From Lysobacterales bacterium (GTDB lineage: Bacteria; Pseudomonadota; Gammaproteobacteria; Xanthomonadales; Rhodanobacteraceae): a stretch of DNA of 64,000 nucleotides. Location of the stretch: NCBI GenBank assembly GCA_002632325.1, contig NSJK01000001.1:62001-126000 (forward strand). The letters are read 5' to 3'. Position numbers and translations under genes: made by a program. The notes beneath the pieces are model-generated. The model saw only the letters and a list, made by a program, of their open reading frames with translations. It did no database searches and had not been told where the DNA came from. Each line of letters begins with the position of its first letter. Position 1 is the stretch's first letter. Below, piece by piece: positions 54,153 to 63,900 of this stretch.

Positions 54153-55350
54153 GATCGCGCCCACCGCGGGCCTGCCGCCGCACTGCGGCGATCTGTGGCC
54201 GCGCCGCGGCGTCGGTTTGGCGCAGCGTGCGGCGCAGTTCATCGGCATCGATGCGGTGCAGCTGACGTGTTCGGGCACGGCGGCTCTGGTGATCGCGCTG
54301 ACGACGCTGTACCGGCGCACGGGGCGCCGCACGGTGGTGGTGCCGGCTTACACATGCCCCTTGGTGGCGCTGGCCGTGGCCCATTGCGGACTGCGTCTGC
54401 GCCTGTGTGACCTCGCGCCCGATTCGATCGACATGGATGCGCAGGCGCTCGCGCGCCTGTGCAACCACGACACCCTCGCAGTGGTGGTGACGCATCTGGG
54501 CGGTCGCGTCGCCGATGTCGGTGCTGCCCTCGCGGTCGCGCGTGCGGTCGGTGCCCATGTGATCGAGGATGCCGCGCAAGCGCTGGGCGCGCGCAGCGAT
54601 GGGCGCAGTGTCGGCCTCGCGGGCGATGCCGGCTTCTTCAGTCTCGCAGTCGGCAAGGGCCTGACCACATTCGAAGGCGGCATCCTCGTCACGCGCAATG
54701 AAGACTTGCGTGCGGAGTTCGCCCGCGTCGCTGCCGAACTGGCGCCGTTTCAATTGGCGTGGGAGCTCAAGCGCTGCCTGCAACTGCTCGGTTACCACCT
54801 CGCCTATCGGCCGACCCTGCTTGGGCTTGCCTATGGCATGCCCCTGCGTCGCGCCTTGCGCGCCGGCGATCTCGTGGCTGCGGTCGGCGATGACTTTTCC
54901 AGCGCGATTCCGATGCATGCGCTGGGTGCTTGGCGTCAGTCGGTGGCCGCCAATGCCTTCGCGCGCCTGCCGGGCTTTCTCGCCGATTGCGCTGCACAGG
55001 CACAGCGCGGCCGACAACGTCTTGCGCAGATCGACGGCGTCGAGGTGCTCCATGATGCCGTTGGCGCACAGGGCACCTGGCCGTTCCTCATGCTGCGTCT
55101 GCCCAGCGAAGCCCGACGCGATGCGATCCTGCGTGAACTCTGGAGCGCGGGCTTGGGCGTGAGCCGCTTGTTCATCCATGCGTTGCCCGATTACGCCTAC
55201 CTGCGCAAGCTCGTCGGCGAGCACGAAGTGCCCAATGCGCGTGCGTTCGCGGCCTGCACGTTGACCGTCAGCAACAGTCCGTGGCTCGATGAAGTCAGCC
55301 TCGAAAAAATCCTCGAAGTGTTCGAACGACACGCCGTAAAGCGGCGTTGA
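54145..55350 (+). CDS. DegT/DnrJ/EryC1-family PLP-dependent aminotransferase
   Basis: 401 residues from ATG 54145. Family features: CSGTAALVIALTTLY near residue 38, VVVPAYTCPLVALAV, VIEDAAQALGA with the PLP-contacting Asp, and FSLAVGKGLTTFEGGILV, where Lys is the likely Schiff-base residue. Enzymes of this family aminate keto-sugars or related carbonyls. Operon with the two transporter halves; converges on the arginase-like gene with 10 bp between stops. Confidence 0.85.
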   Translation: MPEIAPTAGLPPHCGDLWPRRGVGLAQRAAQFIGIDAVQLTCSGTAALVIALTTLYRRTGRRTVVVPAYTCPLVALAVAHCGLRLRLCDLAPDSIDMDAQALARLCNHDTLAVVVTHLGGRVADVGAALAVARAVGAHVIEDAAQALGARSDGRSVGLAGDAGFFSLAVGKGLTTFEGGILVTRNEDLRAEFARVAAELAPFQLAWELKRCLQLLGYHLAYRPTLLGLAYGMPLRRALRAGDLVAAVGDDFSSAIPMHALGAWRQSVAANAFARLPGFLADCAAQAQRGRQRLAQIDGVEVLHDAVGAQGTWPFLMLRLPSEARRDAILRELWSAGLGVSRLFIHALPDYAYLRKLVGEHEVPNARAFAACTLTVSNSPWLDEVSLEKILEVFERHAVKRR

Positions 55351-55360
55351 TTGCGGGCTT

Positions 55361-56227
55361 TCAGCGACGTGCCGCAGCGATGCGCGGCAGCAGGCGCAGA
55401 TTGAGCGCGTGCTGTTGAGCCTGCCATTGCGCGAGCTGCGCGGCGTCGATCCCGGGCTGCGCATCGAGCGCGCTGAGCTTGCGCTTCCACCAGGTCATGT
55501 AGCGATATTGCGAGACTTCGCCGGTGATGTCGCTGCCGATGAGGCGGCCGGCGAGGGCATCGATGCCGCGCACGAGATCGGCTTCGAGCAGTCGGCCCTG
55601 ATCCCAGTTGGTGCGTGCGACTTCGGTGCTGAGCACGTCCTTGTCGATCGACAGGTAGACCGGCGTGGTCGCGCCGTGTTGATCTTCGACGAAACGATCG
55701 AGCAGGGCGCTCGGCGAGTCGAAGGCGTGAAACGCTTCGCCCAGACCGAATCGACGTGCCCAGCCGACATCGACCCCGACGGTCCAGTATTCGAGCTTGC
55801 CGCGGCGCAGGGGTGCGAGGTAATTCTCCCAGGCATGCGCGCCGCCGACATCGCCCGAGCTGATGCCGAGCACACGCAGCTTGCGCACCTGCGGCAACAG
55901 CGCGACGCGGCGCACCCACGAGCCGCAATGGATGCCCCACGGAAAGCGCATGTTGTCGGGGTGATTGTCGAATACCACCACGTCGAACTGAACGTCGCTC
56001 GCGACGCGTTCGATCAAGGGCCATGACAGGTGATGGTAATCACCGCTGCCAAGCATGACGGTGCCATGTGCGGCTGGCAGTTGCGGCGCGATGAAGTCGA
56101 AGCAGGCGCGCAGCCTGCGCTGGCTGCAGCCGAAGCGGATGCGTTCCTGCCAGTCGCCGAGTCCGATGCGCGTCGCGCCATCGACTGCGCCGACCGAGCG
56201 ATCGAAATCAAGGATCAGCGGCGGCAT
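55361..56227 (-). CDS. Arginase/agmatinase-fold protein
   Basis: 288 residues from ATG 56227 (AAGGA 7 bases upstream). Ureohydrolase-type metal residues: LGSGDYHHLSW near residue 60, VVFDNHPDN near 82 and LSIDKDVL near 180, matching the GxxH, DxHxD and SxDxD pattern in modified form. Substrate unknown. It overlaps the upstream GNAT gene by 20 bp. Confidence 0.7.
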   Translation of the reverse strand: MPPLILDFDRSVGAVDGATRIGLGDWQERIRFGCSQRRLRACFDFIAPQLPAAHGTVMLGSGDYHHLSWPLIERVASDVQFDVVVFDNHPDNMRFPWGIHCGSWVRRVALLPQVRKLRVLGISSGDVGGAHAWENYLAPLRRGKLEYWTVGVDVGWARRFGLGEAFHAFDSPSALLDRFVEDQHGATTPVYLSIDKDVLSTEVARTNWDQGRLLEADLVRGIDALAGRLIGSDITGEVSQYRYMTWWKRKLSALDAQPGIDAAQLAQWQAQQHALNLRLLPRIAAARR

Positions 56228-57317
56228 CTCGGGTTCCTTGGGTTTCGGCCCAGGCATGATCGCTTTCGAAGTGTCGCGCCAGCTTGCGCAGCGCGAGACG
56301 CAGGACACGGCTGCGCGGTCGCACCGCGTGGCGCGTGAAGGTGAACTGCGCACCCAGATAGGACTTGATCTGCGGATCGGTCCATCCGGCGACGTAGCGG
56401 CCCAGACCGAGCCGACAGGCGTATTCGAGATTGTGCATCCAGCTCACGAAGTACAGGTTGTTCTCGCGCGCTGCCGGGTAGCTGAAGCCGACGTACTTGT
56501 CGACCAGGGTGTCGCCTTGCACGAAGCACAGATTCCAGCCAATCAGGCGACTCTCGCGACGATAGACGAAGACGATGCCGCCACTTCCCGCATCCTGCAG
56601 CACGGCATCGAAGAAGGCGGTGCCGAGGCGATCGAAATGGATTTCGCTCTGCGCGAAGACTTCGAGGTAGAGCGCAAAGAACGCCGCGCGATTGCCGGCA
56701 TCGGCGAAGAACGCCGAGCCGGTCGAGATCGCCTCGATTTCGAGGCCATCGCGCGCGCGCAGTTTGCGGCGAATGTCCTTGCGCCGTGAAGCCGACAGGC
56801 GCGCGAGGTATGCGTCGCCCGAAGCAAAGTCGATCGGCACCCAAGCCAACGCCTGACCCTCGAGCAGCACGAAACCGGCGCGTTCGGCGGCATCGCAGAT
56901 CGCCTGCGCCTGTGCATTGTTCGCGGCATCGAGCAGGGGCGAGGCCTGCGGAATGTCCTTGACGATGAGAAACGGCTGGGCCGCATGGTCGGCGAGCCAT
57001 TCGCGCACAAGCGCATCGGGATCGACGGTGGCCGGAAACAGCGCGTATTCGGATACGGTGGTGCCGATGAAGCAGGTGCGCGGGCGCAGCAGGCGTCCCC
57101 ACCAGCCAAATCCCGGGAGCGACTGCACGCGCTGGCGCAAGGGCGCATCGGCGGTGGTGAGCAGGTCGAAACGGGCGAGGAAGGCGGGCGTGCCCGAGGC
57201 CGTGGTCAACGCATCGAATTCGTCGGGCGGATGGCGCAGGAATTGCTCGACCAGCGTGCGCGGTTCGAGCAGGTTGCACAGCGGCGCGGCCAGCGCACGC
57301 GTGGGCGCTGCACTCAC
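56208..57317 (-). CDS. GNAT/FemX-like acyltransferase
   Basis: 369 residues. The double-GNAT layout is suggested by SASRRKDIRRKLRARDGLEI in the middle and DTLVDKYVGFSYPAARENNLYFVSW near residue 275, as in FemAB-like or peptidoglycan-type acetyltransferases that use acyl-ACP, acyl-CoA or aminoacyl donors. It overlaps both neighbours (4 bp and 20 bp), so the three genes form one operon. A lipid or amino-acid N-acylation step is plausible given the ACP nearby. Confidence 0.7.
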   Translation of the reverse strand: MSAAPTRALAAPLCNLLEPRTLVEQFLRHPPDEFDALTTASGTPAFLARFDLLTTADAPLRQRVQSLPGFGWWGRLLRPRTCFIGTTVSEYALFPATVDPDALVREWLADHAAQPFLIVKDIPQASPLLDAANNAQAQAICDAAERAGFVLLEGQALAWVPIDFASGDAYLARLSASRRKDIRRKLRARDGLEIEAISTGSAFFADAGNRAAFFALYLEVFAQSEIHFDRLGTAFFDAVLQDAGSGGIVFVYRRESRLIGWNLCFVQGDTLVDKYVGFSYPAARENNLYFVSWMHNLEYACRLGLGRYVAGWTDPQIKSYLGAQFTFTRHAVRPRSRVLRLALRKLARHFESDHAWAETQGTRDAAADP

Positions 57318-58171
57318 TTGGCGATGGCAAGCGGGGCGTGCTGCAGCCAGGCCGCTTCACGCTGGGCGACGATTTCGCGGAAGAAACCGATCGTGCCGTC
57401 GATGACCTTGGCGCGCTCGCGGTCGATCGTGACGAGGTGGTAGCTGTCGTCGAGCAGCAGTGTGCGCACCGGCGCACGCACACCGCGCTCGATTGTGCGC
57501 ACGTTGCGCAGCGAGGCGATGTCGTCATGGGTCGAATGGGCGACGAAGCACGGTGCGCGCACGCGCCCCAGACTGCCGCGCACCTTGGCCGAAAGCGTCT
57601 GGAACTGCGCCAGTGACGGCCACGGGAAACCGGCGAGACCGGCGGCTTCGCTGTCGCCCGCCATCATCGCGCCGACGATGCGCTGGCGGATGCGCTCGTC
57701 CTTGATGCCGTAGGGCTCGACTTCGGCCGACATGCGCTTGCGACCGAAGCCCAGTCGGGTGGCCAGTGGCAAGAGGAAGGCGAGACGACCGATCGGTGGC
57801 GTGGCCCAACCATCATGGAAAAACGTGGTGCCGTACAGGCCCAGGCCATCGACCTGGGCCGGTCGATCGATCGCGAGCTTGAGGGCCAGGATCGCACCCA
57901 TCGACAGGCCGGCGACGAACAGGTGATCGACATCCTCGCGCAGTCGATCAGCCGCGGCAGTGACGCTGTTGACCCAGTCGCGCCAGCCGGTGGCAAGCAG
58001 ATCCTCGACGTCGCCGCAATGGCCAGCCAAATGCACTCCGAGCACGCTGAAGCCGGCGCGTTGCAGGCAGTTGCCGACATAGCGCATTTCGGTCGGCGTA
58101 CCGGTCAGTCCGTGGATCAGCAGGACGCCGGCGCGACCGCCGCGCAGGTGGAATTCGGAAGGCTTGATCAT
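57314..58171 (-). CDS. Alpha/beta hydrolase (carboxylesterase/lysophospholipase-like)
   Basis: 285 residues from ATG 58171. VLLIHGLTGTPTEMRYVG near residue 16 carries the oxyanion HG; the nucleophile is in FVAGLSMGAILAL near residue 92; Asp in HSTHDDIAS and His in LDDSYHLVTID complete the triad. Resembles EstD/carboxylesterases of lipid hydrolysis. First gene of a three-gene operon. The upstream extension to 58408 has no family support. Confidence 0.85.
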   Translation of the reverse strand: MIKPSEFHLRGGRAGVLLIHGLTGTPTEMRYVGNCLQRAGFSVLGVHLAGHCGDVEDLLATGWRDWVNSVTAAADRLREDVDHLFVAGLSMGAILALKLAIDRPAQVDGLGLYGTTFFHDGWATPPIGRLAFLLPLATRLGFGRKRMSAEVEPYGIKDERIRQRIVGAMMAGDSEAAGLAGFPWPSLAQFQTLSAKVRGSLGRVRAPCFVAHSTHDDIASLRNVRTIERGVRAPVRTLLLDDSYHLVTIDRERAKVIDGTIGFFREIVAQREAAWLQHAPLAIAK

Positions 58172-58437
58172 CGGATCGAAGGCTGCAGGAGCCGGAAGCG
58201 GAACGAGGCGAAATGCCACATGTGCGCAGCTTGGTGGGCGCGTCTTTCGGAGGGCTTTCGGGGTCTGGCGAAACGCCTCGCCGGGCGTGAAGGATCTGTG
58301 GGTCTCGATTGTTTCCTTCGGCTCGGTCTTGTCAGTTTCGTGCAGTGTTCGGCAGACAAAGGGCTCTGGAATGCGGATTGCGCTTGGCATGGCAATTGCT
58401 TCTGTCATGGCGGGGGATTGGCAAGAGTGATACGACC

Positions 58438-58599
58438 ATGAGCTACGACATACTCAAGAATCTCGGCTTGGAACACATCGACACACGCTCGCCGGACTTT
58501 CTGGAGGCGCTTGAGCGCATGCAGCGCGAAGCCCTGCTGAGCCTGCAGTGCGAAGAGCATGCCTATCCGACCGATCTGTTCGAGATTCCGCGCCACTGA
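58438..58599 (+). CDS. Small hypothetical protein (53 residues)
   Basis: MSYDILKNLGLEHIDTRSPD, then FLEALERMQREALLSLQCEE; acidic and helical. No family known to me. It ends 113 bp before maf. Starts earlier in frame (58309) read through non-coding sequence. Confidence 0.5.
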   Translation: MSYDILKNLGLEHIDTRSPDFLEALERMQREALLSLQCEEHAYPTDLFEIPRH

Positions 58600-58711
58600 A
58601 CGGATTGCGGGGCGCGCAGCGCCAAAACCCGCAACGAGCGCGCCATGCCGCCACGCGGGCGCGCTATCGTAGGCAGCCTCGGCGTCGCTGCCTGGAACCA
58701 GTCCTGATCCA

Positions 58712-59290
58712 ATGAACCAACCCCTGTTTCTTGCCTCGCGCAGCCCGCGAAGGCAGGAATTGCTGCGTCAGCTCGGTCTCGAATTCGAGGTCCTCGATGT
58801 CGAGGTCGCCGAAGTCCGTGCGCCGGGTGAGGCGCCAGCCGACTACGTCAGCCGCGTCGCGCGCGAGAAGGCCGGCGCCGGCCTCGTGCAGGTGGCGGCA
58901 ATACCCGGCGCGCTGGTGATCGGCGCCGATACCGAAGTGATCCTCGACAACGAAGTCTTCGGCAAGCCCGCCGATGCCGACGCGGCGGCGGCGATGCTCG
59001 CGCGCCTTTCGGGCCGCTCGCACCAGGTGGTGTCGGCGTTGTGGCTGCTCTCGGCCGGTCGTGAAGAAGGGCTTCGCCACGCATCGACGGTGAGCTTCGA
59101 CAGTCTGGATCCGGCGCGGATTGCCGCCTATGTCGCCACCGGCGAGCCGTTTGGCAAGGCCGGTGCCTATGCGATCCAGGGCCGGGCCGCGGCCTTCATC
59201 AAGCACCTCGACGGCAGCCATTCCTCGGTGATGGGCCTGCCCCTGCATGAAACCGCCGCGCTGCTGGCGCGCTTCGGGGTGCAGGCATGA
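58712..59290 (+). CDS. maf: Maf-family nucleotide pyrophosphatase
   Basis: 192 residues. The signature LASRSPRRQELLRQLGLEF at the N-terminus, EKAGAGL, IGADTEVIL, and GKAGAYAIQGRAAAFIKHL near the C-terminus. Hydrolyses non-canonical or bulk nucleoside triphosphates (dTTP/UTP type YhdE). First of the maf-rng-yhdP order known from E. coli. Confidence 0.93.
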   Translation: MNQPLFLASRSPRRQELLRQLGLEFEVLDVEVAEVRAPGEAPADYVSRVAREKAGAGLVQVAAIPGALVIGADTEVILDNEVFGKPADADAAAAMLARLSGRSHQVVSALWLLSAGREEGLRHASTVSFDSLDPARIAAYVATGEPFGKAGAYAIQGRAAAFIKHLDGSHSSVMGLPLHETAALLARFGVQA

Positions 59291-59396
59291 CCCCGCCACT
59301 GCCCGAATCCGCGTTGCTGCGGCGACGGCATGGATTCGACAAGCCGCCCACCGGAAAGCTATAAACGGCGTTCGAATCTTGCGCCAAGTCCTTGCC

Positions 59397-60875
59397 ATGT
59401 CCGAAGAAATCCTCATCAACGTGACGCCCCGGGAGACCCGCGTCGCGGTGGTCGAAAACGGCATGCTGCAGGAAGTGCAGGTCGAGCGAGCGACGCGGCG
59501 CGGCTATGTCGGCAACATCTACCGTGGCAAGGTGAGTCGGGTGATGCCCGGCATGCAGGCCGCATTTGTCGAGATCGGCCTCGAACGTGCCGCGTTCCTG
59601 CATGCATCCGACATCATCCGGCCGCAACTGCCGGCGGAAGAGAGTGCCGAACCCGCCGCGCCCGCGCCGATGCCGCCGATCAGTGAACTGGTGCGCGATG
59701 GCCAGGAAATCGTCGTTCAGGTGGTCAAGGATCCGATCGGCAGCAAGGGCGCGCGACTGACCACGCATCTTTCGATTCCCTCGCGCCATCTCGTGCTGCT
59801 GCCTTACAGCAAGGCGCTCGGGGTGTCGGTGCGCATCGAGGATGAAGACGAACGCGCACGCCTCAAGGACACGCTGGCCAGTCTCGTGGGCGACGGGCGC
59901 ATGGGCTACATCGTGCGCACCAATGCCGAGGGCATGACGCGCGAAGCGCTCGAAGAAGACATCGGTTATCTGGGCAAGCTGTGGGGGGCGGTGCAGGAGG
60001 CGATGGCGCGTGCCCGCGTCGGCGAGCGCATCTACGAGGAACTGAGCCTGCCGCTGCGCGCCTTGCGCGACCTCATGCGGCCTTCGATCGAGAAGGTGCG
60101 CATCGATTCGCGCGAAACGCTCGAACGGGCCCAGCGCTTCGTCGCCCAGTTCATGCCCGAGTTGGCCGAGCGGGTGGAGCATTACCCGGGCGAGCGGCCG
60201 ATCTTCGACCTGTACGGCATCGAAGACGAGATCCAGAAGGCGCTGCGCAAGGATGTGCCGCTCAAGTCGGGCGGCTACCTGATCGTCGACCAGACCGAAG
60301 CGATGACCACCATCGACGTCAACACCGGCGCCTTCCTCGGCACGCGCAATCTCGAGGAGACGGTGTTTCGCACCAACCTCGAAGCCGCGCAGGCGGTGGC
60401 GCGGCAACTGCGTCTGCGCAATCTCGGCGGCATCATCATCATCGACTTCATCGACATGACCGATGAGGAACACCAACGTCAGGTGTTGCGCCAGCTGCAG
60501 AAGTCGATGAGCCGCGATCATGCCAAGGCGACGGTGTACGAGATGTCGCCGCTGGGTCTGGTCGAGATGACGCGCAAGCGCACCACCGAAAGTCTCGAAC
60601 GGCAGTTGTGCGAGCCATGCCCCGCCTGCAGCGGCCGCGGCAGCGTCAAGACCGCGGAAACGATCACCTACGAAATCTTCCGCGAAATCACCCGTGCGGT
60701 TCGTCAGTTCGAGGCAGCCAAGCTGCTGGTGCTGGCGGCGCCCAAGATCGTCAACCGCATCCTCGAGGAAGATTCGGCTGCGGTCGCCGAACTCGAGGAG
60801 TTCATCGGCAAGACCATCCGCTTCCAGCCCGAAGAACACTACATGCAGGAACAGTACGATGTCGTGCTGCTGTGA
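59397..60875 (+). CDS. rng: Ribonuclease G
   Basis: 492 residues from ATG 59397 (MSEEILINVTPRETRVAVVE). S1 domain with YVGNIYRGKVSRVMPGMQAA near residue 40, the catalytic acidic pair in TIDVNTGAF and IIIDFIDM near 300-350, and the zinc link CEPCPACSGRG near 405. Processes 16S rRNA 5' ends. Follows maf and precedes yhdP in the conserved order. An earlier in-frame start at 59247 overlaps maf and lacks homology. Confidence 0.95.
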   Translation: MSEEILINVTPRETRVAVVENGMLQEVQVERATRRGYVGNIYRGKVSRVMPGMQAAFVEIGLERAAFLHASDIIRPQLPAEESAEPAAPAPMPPISELVRDGQEIVVQVVKDPIGSKGARLTTHLSIPSRHLVLLPYSKALGVSVRIEDEDERARLKDTLASLVGDGRMGYIVRTNAEGMTREALEEDIGYLGKLWGAVQEAMARARVGERIYEELSLPLRALRDLMRPSIEKVRIDSRETLERAQRFVAQFMPELAERVEHYPGERPIFDLYGIEDEIQKALRKDVPLKSGGYLIVDQTEAMTTIDVNTGAFLGTRNLEETVFRTNLEAAQAVARQLRLRNLGGIIIIDFIDMTDEEHQRQVLRQLQKSMSRDHAKATVYEMSPLGLVEMTRKRTTESLERQLCEPCPACSGRGSVKTAETITYEIFREITRAVRQFEAAKLLVLAAPKIVNRILEEDSAAVAELEEFIGKTIRFQPEEHYMQEQYDVVLL

Positions 60876-60935
60876 ACCCATGCCGGCACGCGTTTGCCAT
60901 GGCCCGCGTCTGACCGTCGCCGTTTCGGTGTGCGT

Positions 60936-63900
60936 GTGACCGTGACCTGGCGCTCACGCCTGCGGCGCTTGCGGTTTGCGCTGCTGGGCACGGTGGCGGC
61001 GGTGGTGATTCTGCTCGGCGTGCTTGCCGGGCTCACCCATCTGGCGATGCCGTGGCTGGCCAGTCATCCGCAGAGTGTTGCGCGCTGGCTGGGTGATCGT
61101 CTGGGTCGCAACGTGACGATCGGCCGGCTCGATGGCGCGTGGATCGGTGGCGGCCCGGTACTCGACCTGCACGACGTACGCATTGCTGCGTCCGACCCGA
61201 CGCAGGCACCGATGAGCGTGCCCAGCGCGCAGCTCAGTTTCGACCTGCTCGCACCCCTGCGGCGTGGTCGCGCCTTCTCGGAATTCCATGTAGAAGGACT
61301 CGACCTGCAACTGGTCAACGAGGCTGGGCAGTGGCATCTGCATGGCCTTGACCTCGGGACAGCGCAGAAGCAGTCGGAATCCTTTTCGATGGGAGCGCTC
61401 GGCGCATTGCAGGTCAATGCGGCGCGCTTGCGCGTCGATGATCCGGGGCATGGCCTGCAACTGGATCTGGCCGTGCCGGTGCTGCGCGTGGTCAACCTCG
61501 GAGCGACCACGCGCGTGCTCGCGCGCGTCGCGCCTCGGGCCAATGAGTCCGCCTTGGTCGATCTCGTCGCCGACCTCGATCTCGCAACGATTTCCGGCAC
61601 GGTCTATCTGGGCAGCCGGGATGTCGATCTCGCCGCCGTCCTCGGTGCAATGCGGCCCGGGGGTGTGCAGGTGACGCGTGGGCGCGGCGTTGCACAGCTC
61701 TGGCTGGGTTTGCACAAGGGCGTGCTCGACGACGCGCATGCGCGCATCAATTTGCGTAATGCGGGTTTTGCATCTGCTGTCGCGCTCAAGGCGAGCGCAA
61801 ACATCGAAATCGAGCCGCGCACTGCCTTCGATCGGCTGGCGCTGGTGGCGCGTTGGCAGCGCGGTGCGTCGGGCTGGAGCATGGACATCGCGGATTTCGT
61901 CGCCAGCAACGACGAAAGCGTGTTACCAGCGCAGTTGCGCATCGAACGCAGTGGCAGCGATGAATCGCCGCATTGGAACGTGCTTGCACACAATCTGTCG
62001 CTGGAACCGCTCGGAGCGATCGCGATGCTCGCGCAAGCCTTGCCCGATGCGCTGCGACAATGGCTTTACCTTGCCCATCCGCGCGGCCGGCTCGAAACGG
62101 CTGCGCTGCAATGGCGCGCGGCGGATGACTTCGATCTCGATGCCAGGGTGCGCGGTGCCGAGATCACCGCCGCGGGCGCGGTGCCCGGCGTGGCCGCGCT
62201 CGATGCCGACCTGCTCGGCGATGCTCAGGCTACGTTGTTGCGGATTCCCGGTCAGCCGCTGCGCGTGAACGTGCCCAAGGTGTTTCGCTGGCCCTTCGAA
62301 TTCACCAACGTGGGCGGAGACATCGACCTGCGCCGCACCGAATCCGGAGCCTGGCGCATCGAGACCGACCAACTGGCCTTCGATGCCGCCGACTATGGCG
62401 GCGAACTGCGTGGTGGAATCGAGATCACACCGGGGCAACGGCCTTTCCTCGATCTGTACGCGCTGACTCATCATGCGCAGGTCGGTGCGGCCAAGCGCTT
62501 CTGGCCGGTCAACGTGATGCCGCCGTCTGCGGTCGAGTGGCTCGATCGTGGCCTGGTCGACGGCAAGGTCGTCGATGGCCGCGTTGCGTTCCGCGGTGAT
62601 CTTGCCGATTGGCCGTTCCACAACCAGGCCGGCTATTTCATCGCGCGCGCCGAAGTCGATGACACCACGCTGGTCTATCACCCGCAGTGGCCACGCGCGC
62701 AGGGCATCCATGCGATCGCGCAGTTCATCAACGATGGCATGCAGGTCGATGCGCAGGCCGGCAAGACCATGGGCAATGCGATCCAGTCGGCGAGCGCGAC
62801 GATCCCCGATTTCGGCGATGTCGTGCTTGATTTGCAGGTGAAGGCTGCGGGCAACGCCGCCAATCTGCTCAATTTCCTGCGCGACTCGCCGGTCGGGCGT
62901 CGCTATGCCGAGCCGCTCAAGGATCTGCTCGTCGACGGCAAGTTCGATGGCGCCTTCAAGCTGGTGTTGCCGGTGCGCAGGATGGAGGAAATGTCCCTCG
63001 ACGGCAGCGCCGAGCTCACGGCGCGCAAGCTCGAGCAATTGCGCTATGACCAGCATTTCGTCGATGTCGGCGGCACGGTGCGTTTCAGTCAGAGTGGTCT
63101 CGCAGCCGATGGACTCGATGTCGGTTTCCGCGGTCGTCGCGCCAAACTCTCGATCGACGTCGGCAGCTTCGTGAGTGATCCGACCCAGGTATTCGAAGCG
63201 CGCCTGTCGGGACTGTTTCCGGCCAGCGAGGTATTCACCGACATGCCGGCGCTCGCGCCCGTCGTTGCGCACCTGCAAGGCGAGTCGGCGTGGAACGCCT
63301 TGGTCGCGGTGGCCGCGCCGCAGGCCAATGCCGAGGGCGCGGTGCGTCTGATGCTCGACAGCGATCTGGTCGGCACGGCGATCGATCTGCCGGCACCACT
63401 GGACAAACTCGCCGCATCGCGTTGGCCACTGCACATCGCGATGGATTTGCCCTACGCAGGGCGGCTCGCGCAGGTGCGATTGGCGGATCGCCTGGCGATC
63501 AGCGCGCAGTTGCCGGCCGCCGACAAGGCCTTGGCGGTGCGCCTTCACTTTGGCGCCGATGATGCCGCTGCACCACCGACTGCGGGCATCGTCGTCGACG
63601 GACACATCGGCCAACTCGATGCCGGCGGCTGGATCCGGGTGGTCTCCGCCGGACAGGCATCGGCCGGCGTGCTCGTGCAACAGATCGATATCCGTGCGGA
63701 TGAAACCCTGCTGGGCGGCCGCCAGTTCAAGGATGTTGGCCTGCGCATCGACAGCTCGCTGGAAGCGACGCGCGTCAATATCGACGGCACGGCGATCGCC
63801 GGGGAACTCGACTTCCCGCGGGGACTGGCCACGCAGGGCATCGTGGCACGACTGGTGCGCGTGCATTGGCCCGATGCGCCGCCCGGTGCGGCGGACACCA

